Below are positions 50,885 through 62,324 of a stretch of 64,000 nt of DNA, piece by piece. The notes beneath the pieces are model-generated. The model was given only the letters and a program-made list of their open reading frames with translations. It had not been told where the DNA came from and did not search any database. A program made the translations under genes and the position numbers. Position 1 is the stretch's first letter; every line of letters begins with the position of its first letter. This DNA is from Henricia sp. BOLD:AAB3569 (Eukaryota; Echinodermata; Asteroidea; Spinulosida; Echinasteridae): the NCBI GenBank assembly GCA_037783545.1, contig JBBELK010000492.1, forward strand, positions 434,001-498,000, given 5' to 3'.

Positions 50885-51020
50885 CCCTCATTCAGTAATT
50901 GGTTAAAAATAGATACATGTAGTTCAACCATTTCCATGCGCAGGTGAACAAATTACTATTGATTGACCTTTCGCATAGGTCAAAGGTAGTACATTTTTAT
51001 GTACTATTTCCCAGTGCATG
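50885..51020. repeat. Dispersed repeat related to the flanks of 39483-40202
   Basis: AATTGGTTAAAAATAGAT, GTTCAACCATTTCC and GTAGTACATTTTTATGTACTATT parallel 39417-39480 and 40240-40275. Confidence 0.5.
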
Positions 51021-51407
51021 TGCTGGAGCGCTGGCTTTCGTGTAAAGCAACCAGTAGCCATGGTGTTCGCATACATTTAAGCAGACAACATGCATTATGG
51101 CTCTCACCAAAACTCAATTCTGTCCTGAAATACCAATCATTGGACGCAAACAAAATCAATGCAGGAGGTAGGCCTATATAAAACAAAATTATTGACTGCT
51201 CTTTATGCAAGTAATCTTGAAACGGCTGGCCTACTAATTTTCCTCGGCCTGTGGCTTAAGGAAAATAGTAGGCCTGCCGTCTCCAGATAACAATAGTTTG
51301 CATTGCATGTACATGTATGTACCTCATGCGTAGATTCCTGTCATCTGATTGGTTAAAAGTAGGGGCATTGAATTAGCTAGACCCCGTCATTTCTTGACAT
51401 CGCTCTG

Positions 51408-51554
51408 TTACCCTTCATCAGCAAATGCAATAAGCAATTTGGATGTCTTGTAGGGTCTCTCCATGTGCAGTGAGTGTCCACAGCGTTCTAACAAATGAAC
51501 CCGACTCTTGGGGATGCCTTCCTTGAGTACAGTAGCTCCAGATGGGTGAAGAAG
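51408..51554 (-). CDS. ABHD6: ABHD6 last exon (residues 290-337, stop), catalytic histidine
   Basis: Acceptor GGTTTCTCATCACAG; encodes VHLLERCGHSLHMERPYKTS and ends FADEG, TAA. Confidence 0.95.
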   Translation of the reverse strand, partial: LLHPSGATVLKEGIPKSRVHLLERCGHSLHMERPYKTSKLLIAFADEG

Positions 51555-54500
51555 CTGTGATGAGAAACCATGCAAATGCCTCATTTCAGTCTTGGAAGCC
51601 AACAATTCAGGAATTTAATAAAATTGGATGTGGGGATGTTAATTAACATTATGGATTTGCAAGTCATTGAAAACAATAGCAAAGTGTTATTTTGTGCACT
51701 TTTTCAATTACAGTAAACTATCATTATAGCACTCTTCAAGGACCGAAATAATAACCAATGCATACATGGTACATGTATGTGGGTCTTTCTATAAATTAGG
51801 GGTCCAATGTTGGTGTCCCCCGTTACATTTGTTTTTGTAAATTTAGGACACATTTAAATACTTTCCATCTCAAAGAGTGAGTACATAAAGTACAATTCAT
51901 ACAAAATGGTTTAAACCCATTTTTATGATTTTTGTACGAAAAATAACACATATCAGGTGTAACGGGCGACACTAAATGTCACACTTTTGGACCCCTAATT
52001 TATAGAAATATACATGTACAATGCAGAGAATAACAGCCGGGACTTAGAAAAAGGATGGAGCTTTGTATACAGGGGGCGTTATAACGAGAGTTTACTGTAA
52101 ACACAATGCAGTATATGGAAGTTGCAAGTCTGTTGAAGCTTAAGTCCCAACCATTTCAAGATCAAGTCTCATACAAGTCCCAACTTGAGAGGGACCCTAA
52201 TTCCCAATGGATGCTCTGTGACATTTCTACCAAGAAGGGGGTAGTGTTCTTTGTAATGTTGGTCATTCCATGAAAATGTGATACAGAGCTTCCCTCATAA
52301 TTACATCATGGCCCTTCTGGATGGGGAGTTGATTTTTATAAATACCAGGCTTTACAGGGGACAACAACCCTCCATCATACCTCGTTAACAAGAGGTCCTT
52401 GGGAATTTACAGACTACCTTGTTATAACATGAACCTTGTCTTATCAAGAAATTGGAACCTCCAGTTTTGCTCGTTATACATGTAAACAGAATGTTGTATT
52501 AAGTTGTAACGAGTCTCCCTCTGCTCCAGTCCCAAGTCAAGTCAAACTGCCCTCGAGTCCCAAGTCAAGTCAAGCATATTGGTCAGTTCGGGTCGTCAAG
52601 TAGTCACGACAGTAAGTTTTTTCAAGCTAATTTAAAAGTAAAGTCATTTGAGGTTTGAGTTTCAAGTCAAGTCAAGTTGGTGAAAATTAAGACTCGAGTC
52701 TGAGTCGCGAGTCCGAGTCGCGAGTTATTACAACCCTAGATTATTATCGAGGTCCACCAACTGTAATATGGGCCTCATGAATTAAACATATTTAAGTTGT
52801 TGATATTACCCCAATCATGGGGGTGTGGGGGAAAGGCAATTTAGGAGTTTGTCAAATTATCAAGAGGACACTGAGCCAGCTTATTCAGCTAGAGGCAAGA
52901 TATTTAATCCTCAAATCTTCCTCACCAATGACAATTGTTTCTTGCATGTATGCTTGCAAAATTTCAGCAAAGATACCATGATAATCTTAAGTTTAATAAT
53001 CTTAAAAGAAACCAAAATAAAATGTAAAACAAGGCATACATGTACAGGTACCTTATCATGTTGACCCCATAGTACGAGCGTAGGAATGGTGATACCCGGC
53101 ATGTTTGATCGTAGACTGTCCTTGGAATTTGGTCCCATCATGTCAGTCAGTACTGTGCAAGTTCAAATTGATTACAAATTTCATTCGGTGGACAAATAAC
53201 TAATAATTAACGTACATATTTTGCACACCCAACACCCATGTAAGCAAAATTTACTGCTTTTGTGAGTTGGGTTGTGTTAAAAGAGAAGCGTATACCCACG
53301 AAACAAAAGATATTGTACTTGTACCCGGTAACCTACGTGTATACATGTACATGTCCTATGGAAAAGTTGACAAGAACTTCACAAATAAAGCATGGCAGTT
53401 CTAGCAATGTTTTGTTGTTTTCTTGACAGTCGTTCCAAACTGGGAAAGAGTATGAGGTATGGTAAAAAAAATATGGTTTATTTTGGGTGGATAGTTAATT
53501 TTAGCTCCTCGTAATGAACACAACGGCTTTGTTGGGCTCGAAATACATGTAGACCTACATTGTATACATGTACATGATTCTGAAGGTTTTTCTGAAATAA
53601 ATTAAAGAAATCCTGGAAAGAAACCACCAAATTTGGCCATTTTTAACCAGATTTCTGGTTTGGATATTTAGTTTACATGGTCTTGTGAGTTAGTTTTATT
53701 TCCAGCCGTGTTACTGCACAAAATTCAGCTGTGATTTTATTCGACAAAAGACACTGATTCAAGTACTATACGAGGTTATGAAGGAAAAAATGATATGATA
53801 AATATGACAAATCGAGCGCAAGACTTTGAATCAGAGAGTCTGAGTAATGGAGCGTGTTCCACGGGACGCGTAGTGGGGTTAACGAGATATGAAGCCCCGT
53901 GGCAAAATCCATGCACTGCATGTTCATGTAGACCAATGGTCAAAACAGTGCAACCAACCAACAGTGCATACGTGCATGTTTGTCAAAAAACGCTATGTTT
54001 GAATGCACTGTGTGCATTCTGATCATTCACAACGTGTAGTTGCTGCAAACTTGGCAGCGTGCACGTTCATCACACGAAACACTTTTTGATGTAATGTACC
54101 GTAGGTACAGTAAGTAATTGCACCGCATTTTAAACTTTGATGTCTGTGTCCCAGATGATCTGTCCAGTGTATTTTTAGCCATGTCATCTTGCGCAATAAT
54201 GTCGCTTGAATTTTGTAGTTGCAACGGCTGGTAAAGTGTATAACTTTGACTTCTTTTGTTAATTTTAAAAATTTTGAGATAATTACGTGACATTTTGGTG
54301 ATTTTTATCTAACAACCACCATTGAAAAATTATTGTCAATTATTGTCAATCACTACATTATGTAAACAGTGAGCCAGTTTGTTCCTACCGGTATTTATCA
54401 ATGTCATCTCCAATAAACCTTTATCACGGTGCGTCCATCTTTGTCTTGTTCCCCATAGTACCTGTCGGGCACGATCAGTGTGTGTGTAATAATAATAATA

Positions 54501-57500
54501 TAATCTTGCGTTGTTGTTTTGGGAGAATCGCTGTCCGCGCTGCGTGTTTTCTTGATCGCGCGACATTGTGATGCAACATGAACATTTTCAACACGGGGCC
54601 AAACTATTTTTTCTGCAAGCCTCGCTTTGGTCACGTTCATTTTAATAGGAGAAAATGGAAGATGGCCGCACCGTGATGAAGGTCTATACCTCCAGTCCAC
54701 GACCTCAGGCAACTACATGTACATGCACTATCAACCCTCGCATCACATTTTTGTTGTGACCCACCACCACAAAACCAAAATGTGTTCCCCGTTATGAATT
54801 CTTATTCTATTAAACAGTATGTTTTAAGAAAAAGAAAAAAATGTCCATTCATAAATACCTTAGACAGTTTATGCATCCCTATATAGCTTCTGCACCGGCG
54901 GCCATGACAGGGGGCAGGTTTTCGTATTTAAATGATGTGACAATGGAACCACAAAGCACCTACTCATGCTTGACACACAGTGACAATGTGACTGTCCCCT
55001 GTCATGGCCGCCGTGCAAAGGCTCTATTGGCTGAGAGCACGTCATGTGGGCAGTCTTAAACTAGCGATAATGACCGGTGATAAATGCCCGGCCGGCTGGC
55101 CTGCGTTTGTGCCCTAGTCAGCGCGCGTATACATGGTATACGGAATACGCACATGCACACAGAAACTGCACGCGCCCGAAAGCAAATTGTGCACTGTGCA
55201 AGCACGCGCAACACGTTACGCCTGCATTACGCGTAACGCGCACGATCGAACAAATACAGCTAGCAGTTGTACAAACGCGGTGTTGACACTGTGGGTTTAG
55301 GAAAGTGAACGCAAAACGACGAGCTAATTTTGATGAGTTTTAACGATTTACACGAAAAGGTATTTATGAATGGGGTCCTGGGCGCTGATAATGCCCTCGC
55401 CTGCCGGCTCGGGCATTATCAGCGCCCAGGACCCCTACCGGTACAAATGTAGGTGGTTTTAAACGTATGTTTAAGATTGGACAAACCTACTTTTAATCCC
55501 TAATTTAAATCAGTGTCTGCATGTATATTTAGGATTGATGTTATTTTAATGTTATTTCATATTGGTATGGACAGTCTCCTTAACAGTAAACAAGTCTGCA
55601 TGAAGTATAAGTTGGCAGTTGCTAAGGTGATTTTGTGATTCTGTATGTTAAATAATGTTAAATATCAGCCTAAACTTTAACGGCCATAACATCCTGTTGC
55701 AGTTTTTAAAATGCTGTATCTCAAAAAATATACTACCGATACAAGTCAACTTAGACCCCTTTCTCGCTAGAGAAATCGCTTAGTTCGACGATGATTTGAC
55801 GAAGAGATTTAATTCCTTCCATGAAAGAAATAGCTTCATTCGACGAAGAGAACGCTTCACTCAACGAAGCAAATTTGTAATGTGAACGGCTCCCTTCGTT
55901 CGACGAAGCGATTTGGCAGGCCTGTTGCACGTCGAGCGCCTAGCAAGAGTTGTTTTTGACGCGCCGCTGGAAAACCACACAGCGCGTCTAGACGCTTTAA
56001 GCTCAGCGCCTGATGCGCGACGCACATGTACGACCTCCCACAACTTCATATCTTATTTTAAAGCTGATAATGCCAGCTATCAAATGGTGTAAAAATCTGC
56101 CTGGTTTTGGGGTGGTGGGTCACATTTGTATTTCAATAAACAAAACTTACCTTTATTGTAAAATTTATTGCTGTTTTTCCTGAGGAGCTTCATGCCTTTC
56201 CAATACTGTAATTGAAAGAAAAATAATTTATTCGCACAACTACATCAATCCAATGTCATGAAATAATTTTCTATCAAATTACTCACGTCGCCCCGACTTC
56301 AATGCCAACACCAAAAAAGTCCATTTTACATGCAAGTTCAACTGATATCTCTCGTCGAACAAGGTACAATAACCATCGTTCAAGGAAGATAGCTGGTATT
56401 TATTAATGACAATGATAGGACACCCGCGAATGAAAAACTACAGGATGTACTATAAAAATGTGTGGTGCATGCTCATATGAAAGTGCAACAATGGCAAGTT
56501 AAGCAATATCGATACAGATGATCATGAGTTGTTATACCACGGCGATAGTCCCTACAGGCAAAGTGTGTGGCTTGTTGAAAAACACAAGAAATAAACTATT
56601 ACTAATTTTTCACCTGCATGCCCATTGTACAGATAACGTTGTGCAGTATGTTTAATTCCTGTTCGATGGGCATATTTATGGGGAACTTACATGTCCAGAA
56701 CAGTCCTGAGGACCACCATTAATGTCGAGCCCTAAAGTTAATGAAAATAAACTGACAGTCCCAAGTCGACTATCACACCATTTCAAGTGTCAATTAGTCA
56801 CGTTTCAAACCCCAGAATATTTTGACTGAGGTGCAACTTGAGTTCAAGTGCGAGACTTATTCAGCCACCAACTCGCTATTTGGCAAAGCATAGTCAAATT
56901 TCTGTCTGAACTCACAAGACTTGGCACTTTGGGAGCCTCGTGCATTAAAAATGGCAACAGCTTGGAATATTCTTCGCATGTTTCAGGAAGCATGCCCCTG
57001 GTCGCATTAGGTAGCCTGCCGTCACTCGTTGCAAGCTCAAAATCGCTGGGAATGCTAGTACGAATACCTGCAGAATGAGTTGAAGTGATTTGCCACACAT
57101 TCAAGTACATGTAATCTGATCTGCATGTTACTTAATTTTTTGCAGTGGACTTCATTGATTATAATTTTGAAGGGAATTGTTAATTTGTTATAACTAACTT
57201 TATTTAGTTAATCTTAACTATTCAAAAAGCCTTTGGAATATACAGCTATGTAAAGTAAGGCGCGAGGTCAAAATAGAAACGGTCTGTATACCAGTAAACG
57301 ATTCGAGTTAATCCCTCTTCAAATCATTTCTCCGTTGACAGAAAACCGTGTGCCGCGGTTTGAAGGGAGCCGTTTCCAACTTGGTCGATGATTGACAGGT
57401 TCAAAACTAGCCGCCTGCACGAAGGGAACAAAAGGCTGCTACTGGCCGACGACTTCAAAGGGAGCCACCCGACCCTCCAGCTGGGCGCACCCCAGGGCAT

Positions 57501-60500
57501 GAATGGGTTGTGGTTAAACACCCTTGTTCGGGCTGTCACGTGATAAACAGTGGCAGCCAGTCAGCCAGGACTTGTCACACAATGGCCTGTAATCAGATAA
57601 GCTCTCTATTGCTCAGCGAACGTGAGCTGGGTTGAACATTATCTATCGTCTGGCCAAACAAGTTGAATCGTTTGCTTGTTCACTGAAAACGGTGTATCGT
57701 TTATGTACCGTTTCCCGGTATACAGACTATTTTGACCTCGCGCCGAATTCACTGGCCAAACATCTTTTAAACCAAGCTTATATGTAAAGATATGTTTTGC
57801 TGAATTTTTTTTTTCCCTATTACCATAAAATGTACCAGTAAAAATGTACCAGTCAAAAACAGGATTTTACAAATTTCCCCAACTCTCCTATATGCCCGTG
57901 TTCTTAGATTCCTCCACCTTACCATGGGTCCCACCTACAGCACATGTGCAACAGGATAGCGTCCATTTGCCCAATAATAGTGGTCTTGCTAATTAATATC
58001 TAAAACCCTGATACTCACGCTCTGTGCTAGCTTGCACAATCTGAAGTTTTTGATCCTAATTACAAGTTTGGACGCTCTGACTGCAAGGCCAACGTCCAAA
58101 ATAGATTGACAGGTAGGCAGTCAGAATTTAACCCTTAATAAAGACTTTGGTAACTGGGGATCACCCAATTTCCACGACACAATAATTGTTTGCTGAAGAC
58201 TCTTGTCACACTGCTAATGTGTACATGTATGCACAAATATTTGATCTGTGCTCAAACCTTTCTTGAACCAGGCCTGGATGCACGCATCCCTGTGTTCACT
58301 TAATAGCCTCCATTCTAGGCTGCCATTACCTGTACCGTAAGTCCAAACCTTTGGCACAAATAACCTCCCGCACTGTCCATATATAACTGTCTTTGCTGAG
58401 GTCAAAGGCAGTTACGGCATCCCAATTTATTGTGGTACATGTATTACTATAGTACAATTACGAGATTTTATCCATGTGACCCCAAATTTATTGTACACAT
58501 ATCATAATCAGTCGACAAAACTCTCATCGTCCTATTGTAATCCAACTGTAATCGGAGAACAATAAATATATATTTATGATTGATTATTACAATCCTTCCC
58601 ACCCATGCAGTAACCTTCCCCACATGCACACGCGTACTTTCTGCTTCACCATACGCGCCTGGCTTACTTTTTAATTCACAGGGCACCAGGCACGCGCGGC
58701 GCAGTGAAGTAGGAAGCACGCACACAGCATGGGAAAGCCAACGCAAGGGACGATGGGATGGATTACAATACAATTGAAGAGACTGTTAATCGTATGATCC
58801 ACTTTATCATGTTTATTATATACGATTACAATCCGACTATAATCAATATTACTATCGTATCATAATCGTATCACAATCAAGTAATTACAAAAATATTCCT
58901 GTGTGACCCCGGCCTAATGCAAGGAGGCGGATACATCTTTTTGCAGCAAGAGTTGGTTTCATGAAAAGTTTCCATGCACACAACAAGACTGCATCTTTAA
59001 TGACGCATTAAGACTGCATCAACAAGACTGCATCTTTAATGTTCAAGATTTTTTCTTTATTCCGTTTATTCTCATATTTATGTTCGTTGGGTTGTGTTGC
59101 CTTTCGTGGCAAGAAATCAAGCAATGTAATGCTTAGTTGACTTACCAGCTGGGCAAAACAGTGTGAGTTTGACTAGGTCTTCTGAATATTTGGCAGCATA
59201 GACCCCGGCCACGCCCCCGCCCATGGATATGCCAACCAGGTGGAATGGCCGCTTACGTAGACCTACTGCCTGTGTGAACTAAACAGAAACAAGATTAACT
59301 GATTTCCACCACACCCATTTTTTAAATTTTTGTATGTTTTCATCATGCATAAGTGAACAGTCCAATTTAAGCCTATTCAGTTAAAAAGCTAAGCCCCAGG
59401 GGTAAAGAGTCTTTGTAAAACCCAGAAATACAAACACACTCTCTTGGTTCAGTCAGCTCTCATCATTGGCTATAATGTTTAGACACCATACTGTAAACTT
59501 TTTTTATTTTTTTAAAGTCCAACACTACTTGTGGTTGCCGTTGGTGGAATTTAATCACAAGACTACACGAGTACGAACAGATGCTTGCATCTACACAATT
59601 AAAAAATAGAAATGAGTAGCAATAAAAAGCACTTCTCAACTTCGCCGCGTTAGGCATTGCTCAGCGCACCTGGACAAGATGACAACCAGAACCCTGCGAT
59701 GGCAGCAGTAGCACATGAGCCAGAAAAGATAAAGCAATGGAAGAGTATTCCAAAGATAACAGGAGCACCAAGAGGAGCATCAAGGAAGGCAAGCGCAGCT
59801 ACATGAAGACACTGGTAGTGGAATTAGTTTATTTTTTCCCCCATGATTAGCCGCGATTTTGCCAGGTAGCGCAGACACACTGATCGTGCCCGACACGTAT
59901 TATATGGGGAACAAGACAAAGATGGACGCACCGTGATAAAGGTCTACTGGTCACATCACTAAGGTGCCACATGTACCATACTGTCTTGAGAAATGTGGCT
60001 GCAAAATGGGAAGATGGCCATCTAACAAAGGAGGCAACGATAGCAAATATGACTGTACCTGTCGTATCCTAGCAGCTTGGGCTTGTAACGTGAAGCTGTC
60101 ACTCATTTTACGTGTTGTACCACCATGCCCAGGCAAGTCAATTGCAATTATGTGCCAGTCCTTTGGTAGATGCTGGAGACAAAATAACAAGAAAATTACT
60201 TTCAATCATGACAGCTGTCCCTATAGAGAACATACAAATTGTCATTGAAAACGAGGTTCTCAGAACTTTCTTTTGTGATGAAATTTGAAAATGAAAATCC
60301 TAATACAATGGCTCTGCATCTGAAACGAGGCTGGCAGTGCAAATTTAAAATTTGTCAATAGACCGTATTCCTGAACGCGTGAGGGCGCTCGAACAAGGTG
60401 ATTTGGGGGAAAATGTCCATAGACGACTGTAGAAAAGTGGGGGTACGTGCATACGTAGGGAAAAATAAACGTTCAGAAGGCGTGTGCGCGTAGCGCGTTT

Positions 60501-62225
60501 TGTGTTCGAACATAACGCACGATGGGCGCGGACCAGGCGCGGACCACTTGACAGCGCCCTCCACGTTCAGGAATACGGCCTATTGTACATTTGACAAATG
60601 TACCTTGATAAACGGCCACCACATGTCTTTAGCAGCTGAGAAGCCATGCAAAAACAACATGGAGGGTCGTGTAGGGTGCGGCTCTCCCCGCTCAGCATAG
60701 GCAAATGTGAAGTGACCGATCGTGACAGAACTTGAATGGAAGCCAATGTGCCACATGCTGAACCTGACAATACAAAAAGCAACAGGACATATACAGTCAG
60801 GCAGTTTTTTTTTTATGGAATTACTCATTCCATTTATTCGTTTAATCCTAACTCCATAGGGTGTATGTTATATTGATTTTGGAGGATTGAGGAGTGTTAA
60901 TTACCCCATAGAAAATTCAGCCGGGATTCCCGGCGGGATCCCGGCGGGATCCCGGCGGGATTCCAACTGGGATCCCGGCGGGATCCCGGCGGGAAAAACT
61001 TGCGGGAAAATTTGGCGGGATTTACCGGGATCCCGGTTAACCGGGATTCCAGCCGGGATCCCAACCGGGATCCCGGTAAATCCCGCCGGGATCCCGCCGG
61101 GATTGCACCGGGATCCCGGTAAATCCCGCCGGGATCCCGGTAATCCCGCCGGGATCCCGGTAAATCTGACCGGGATCCCGGCGGGATCCCGGCGGGATTC
61201 CACCGGGATCCCGGCGGGATTCCACCAGGTTCCGAGTAAATCTGACCACGATCCCAGCAGGATTCTCCCGGGATATACCAGTACGTGTACATAACAAATT
61301 AACATATGTACATGTACATGTCATCTGGGTGAAAAGAAGTGAGTTATAATTTTAAAAGACGGGCAATTCTTTTGATACATATTTGCCAATTTTAGATCAA
61401 ATTAAACTTGCGTACAAAACATAAGAACTAGACTAGCTGACTTCCAAGTAATCCAAGTGTTTTCTCACGACGAGTCTTCAATTTTCTTTTCCCTCCTCGA
61501 GGCTCAAAACTCTTGAGGCTGCATGGAGCAATTTCCTTGGCACACATAATTGTTTACATGTACTGAATTGACCAGAATATGTTTTGCCTTAAAAGTTAAA
61601 ATGACTCATAAAAGTCACATTTTTAGGAGGTTAATTATCTGAGAATTTTGAAATGTACATGTACATCCATGTTTTTACAGTGTGGAACTTCTTGTACTTC
61701 CTAATTATGCTTTGTATAGTGGCAACTGAACTCTTTCAGTGTCCAGGCTTTTTCAGTGTCCATGTTTTTAACATTTAACCGTAAAGTGGCAAACGTTTCG
61801 CGTTTTTTTAAAGTCACAGGCCTACATGTACACATGTTGCCATTTTAAAAGAAAAAGATAGGCCTATAAAATCGAGATGGTACTTGTACAATAATGTACA
61901 ATATACAATACCGGCACGTTCACAGTCCATATGATGATAGATCATACAAGTACAACATTATCACTGAGAGTTAAAAAATGTTTTCACATAAAAAAATAGT
62001 GCTTTAAACAGCTAGGGCTGTAACTAAAATTCCACAATTTGAAGTGGGAAAGAAAGGCCACAATGTTTCTAACCTTGTGTAGAGTCTGAAAACGAGGTCT
62101 GGACGGAAGTAAATCACTGCGGCAATGGAGATTATCCATGGAGAAAAGAGAATTATGAAGGGCATCATCATAAAGCCGATGCACAGGAGTGGTGGCACCA
62201 GGGCTAGCTTGATGATTGTGTGCAT
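51408..62225 (-). CDS. ABHD6: Monoacylglycerol lipase ABHD6, 8 coding exons, 337 aa
   Basis: Membrane-anchored alpha/beta hydrolase that hydrolyses monoacylglycerols, including 2-arachidonoylglycerol, and other lysolipids. Exons, in order: 62225-62074, 60763-60604, 60172-60059, 59278-59146, 57067-56916, 56205-56151, 53152-53052, 51554-51408. All have GT-AG borders and matching phases, total 1014 nt, giving 337 residues, the length I recall for human ABHD6. The start lies in the context GCCACCATG. Residues 8-39 form the N-terminal membrane anchor. HGFS (90-93) is the oxyanion motif. GISMGG carries the nucleophile Ser160. The acid is Asp288 in LWGQHDK and the base is His316 in CGHS. MERPYKTSKLLIAF matches the C terminus. 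Neighbour genes suggest no operon. Residues 191-215 are the least like vertebrate ABHD6. Confidence 0.94.
51789..52005. mobile_element. 217-bp MITE in an ABHD6 intron
   Basis: Ends CTATAAATTAGGGGTCCAA and complement; GGTGTC...CGTTACA also pairs inward. Confidence 0.8.
52515..52735. repeat. Degenerate AAGTC/GAGTC simple repeat
   Basis: Runs of CAAGTCAAGTC and GAGTCGCGAGTCC in an ABHD6 intron. Confidence 0.75.
53052..53152 (-). CDS. ABHD6: ABHD6 exon (residues 256-289), catalytic aspartate
   Basis: Acceptor GAACTTGCACAG, donor GATAAG/GTACCT. Encodes SNMPGITIPTLVLWGQHDK. Confidence 0.93.
53153..54409. other. ABHD6 intron, nothing further recognised
   Basis: Contains a stretch near 53515-53545 related to the inverted ends at 31470 and 32241, and no exon-like segment. 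Confidence 0.5.
54410..54486. repeat. Dispersed 77-bp repeat, copy 1
   Basis: The complement of 59874-59950, near-identical (GGGGAACAAGACAAAGATGG core). A piece with the same translation (DGRTV.KVY) is at about 54658-54690. Confidence 0.75.
54891..55028. mobile_element. MITE copy B (family of 35689-35836)
   Basis: Same sequence in the opposite orientation: GGCGGCCATGACAGGGGGCA and ATTTAAATGATGTGACA are shared. Confidence 0.85.
55372..55435. repeat. Perfect 25-bp hairpin with a 14-base loop
   Basis: GGGGTCCTGGGCGCTGATAA continues to a perfect complement ending at 55435. Confidence 0.9.
55757..55917. repeat. Cluster of TTCGACGAAG words
   Basis: CTTCATTCGACGAAG, CTTCACTCAACGAAG and CTTCGTTCGACGAAG are near-palindromes within 80 bp. 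Confidence 0.6.
56151..56205 (-). CDS. ABHD6: ABHD6 55-nt micro-exon (residues 238-255)
   Basis: Found by searching for the missing protein segment. Acceptor TTTCTTTCAATTACAG, donor ATAAAG/GTAAGT. Encodes YWKGMKLLRKNSNKFYNK. The phases 0 and 1 fit both neighbours, and the peptide lines up with the NNFYRKLF part of vertebrate ABHD6. No start codon lies upstream, so an ORF scan would miss it. Confidence 0.88.
56916..57067 (-). CDS. ABHD6: ABHD6 exon (residues 187-237)
   Basis: Acceptor CTCATTCTGCAG, donor GTCTT/GTGAGT. Contains the lid part, ending LLPFLMHEAPKVPSL. Confidence 0.9.
57259..57744. mobile_element. 486-bp inverted-repeat element in an ABHD6 intron
   Basis: Ends GGCGCGAGGTCAAAATAG and complement; TCTGTATACC and AAACG words continue the pairing with small gaps. 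Confidence 0.78.
57745..59145. other. ABHD6 intron, nothing clearly recognised
   Basis: 58500-58900 holds many TAATC/GATTA words in both orientations and may be an old foldback, but I could not fix its ends. Confidence 0.45.
59146..59278 (-). CDS. ABHD6: ABHD6 exon (residues 143-186), catalytic serine
   Basis: Acceptor TTGTTTCTGTTTAG, donor AGCTG/GTAAGT. Encodes RPFHLVGISMGGGVAGVYAA and LFCPAG. Confidence 0.95.
59874..59950. repeat. Dispersed 77-bp repeat, copy 2
   Basis: Complement of 54410-54486. Confidence 0.75.
60059..60172 (-). CDS. ABHD6: ABHD6 exon (residues 105-142)
   Basis: Acceptor TTATTTTGTCTCCAG, donor CGACAG/GTACAG. Encodes HLPKDWHIIAIDLPGHGGTT. Confidence 0.93.
60356..60585. 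mobile_element. 230-bp MITE just past an ABHD6 splice donor
   Basis: Ends CAATAGACCGTATTCCTGAA and complement. The outer end is 18 bases from the donor at 60603. Confidence 0.82.
60604..60763 (-). CDS. ABHD6: ABHD6 exon (residues 51-104)
   Basis: Acceptor TTTTTGTATTGTCAG, donor ATCAAG/GTACAT. Encodes FAYAERGEPHPTRPSMLFLH and the oxyanion motif. Confidence 0.93.
60920..61275. repeat. Palindromic GGGATCCCGGC minisatellite
   Basis: About 350 bp of CGGGATCCCGGCGGGATTCC variants in the first ABHD6 coding intron. The core GGGATCCC is its own complement, so both strands show open frames rich in Gly, Ile, Pro and Arg; these are not genes. Confidence 0.92.
61276..62073. other. ABHD6 intron, no other feature seen
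   Basis: AT-rich, with several ACATGTACAT words. Confidence 0.5.
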
Positions 62226-62324
62226 GGTGGCAGATAGAGTTGCTGGAGTTTCAAGTGTTGATATTGGCTGTGTTTGTGTTCCAAACACCTCCGTTTGTCC
62301 AATGAGAAAAGTTGTTTCAAAAGC
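62074..62324 (-). CDS. ABHD6: ABHD6 exon with start codon (coding 62225-62074, residues 1-50)
   Basis: An acceptor CTTCTCACTGAAACAG ends at 62325, so about 99 nt of 5' UTR are probably in this exon. Donor ACAAG/GTTAGA. The coding part is two hydrophobic stretches. Confidence 0.88.

Larger units (their letters stand above)
54755..56124. mobile_element. 1.37-kb inverted-repeat element in an ABHD6 intron
   Basis: Left TGTGACCCACCACCACAAAA and right complement at 56101-56123, one mismatch in 23. It encloses MITE copy B and a perfect hairpin. Its right end lies 27 bases from the donor side of the 55-nt exon. Confidence 0.65.

Noticed and set aside
58500..58900. Foldback element with TAATC words
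   Set aside because: Inverse pairing is patchy and I could not define ends.
60887..61324. Four overlapping 95-135-residue Gly/Pro/Arg-rich frames, collagen-like at first sight
   Set aside because: They come from a palindromic minisatellite inside an intron; both strands give similar peptides by symmetry.
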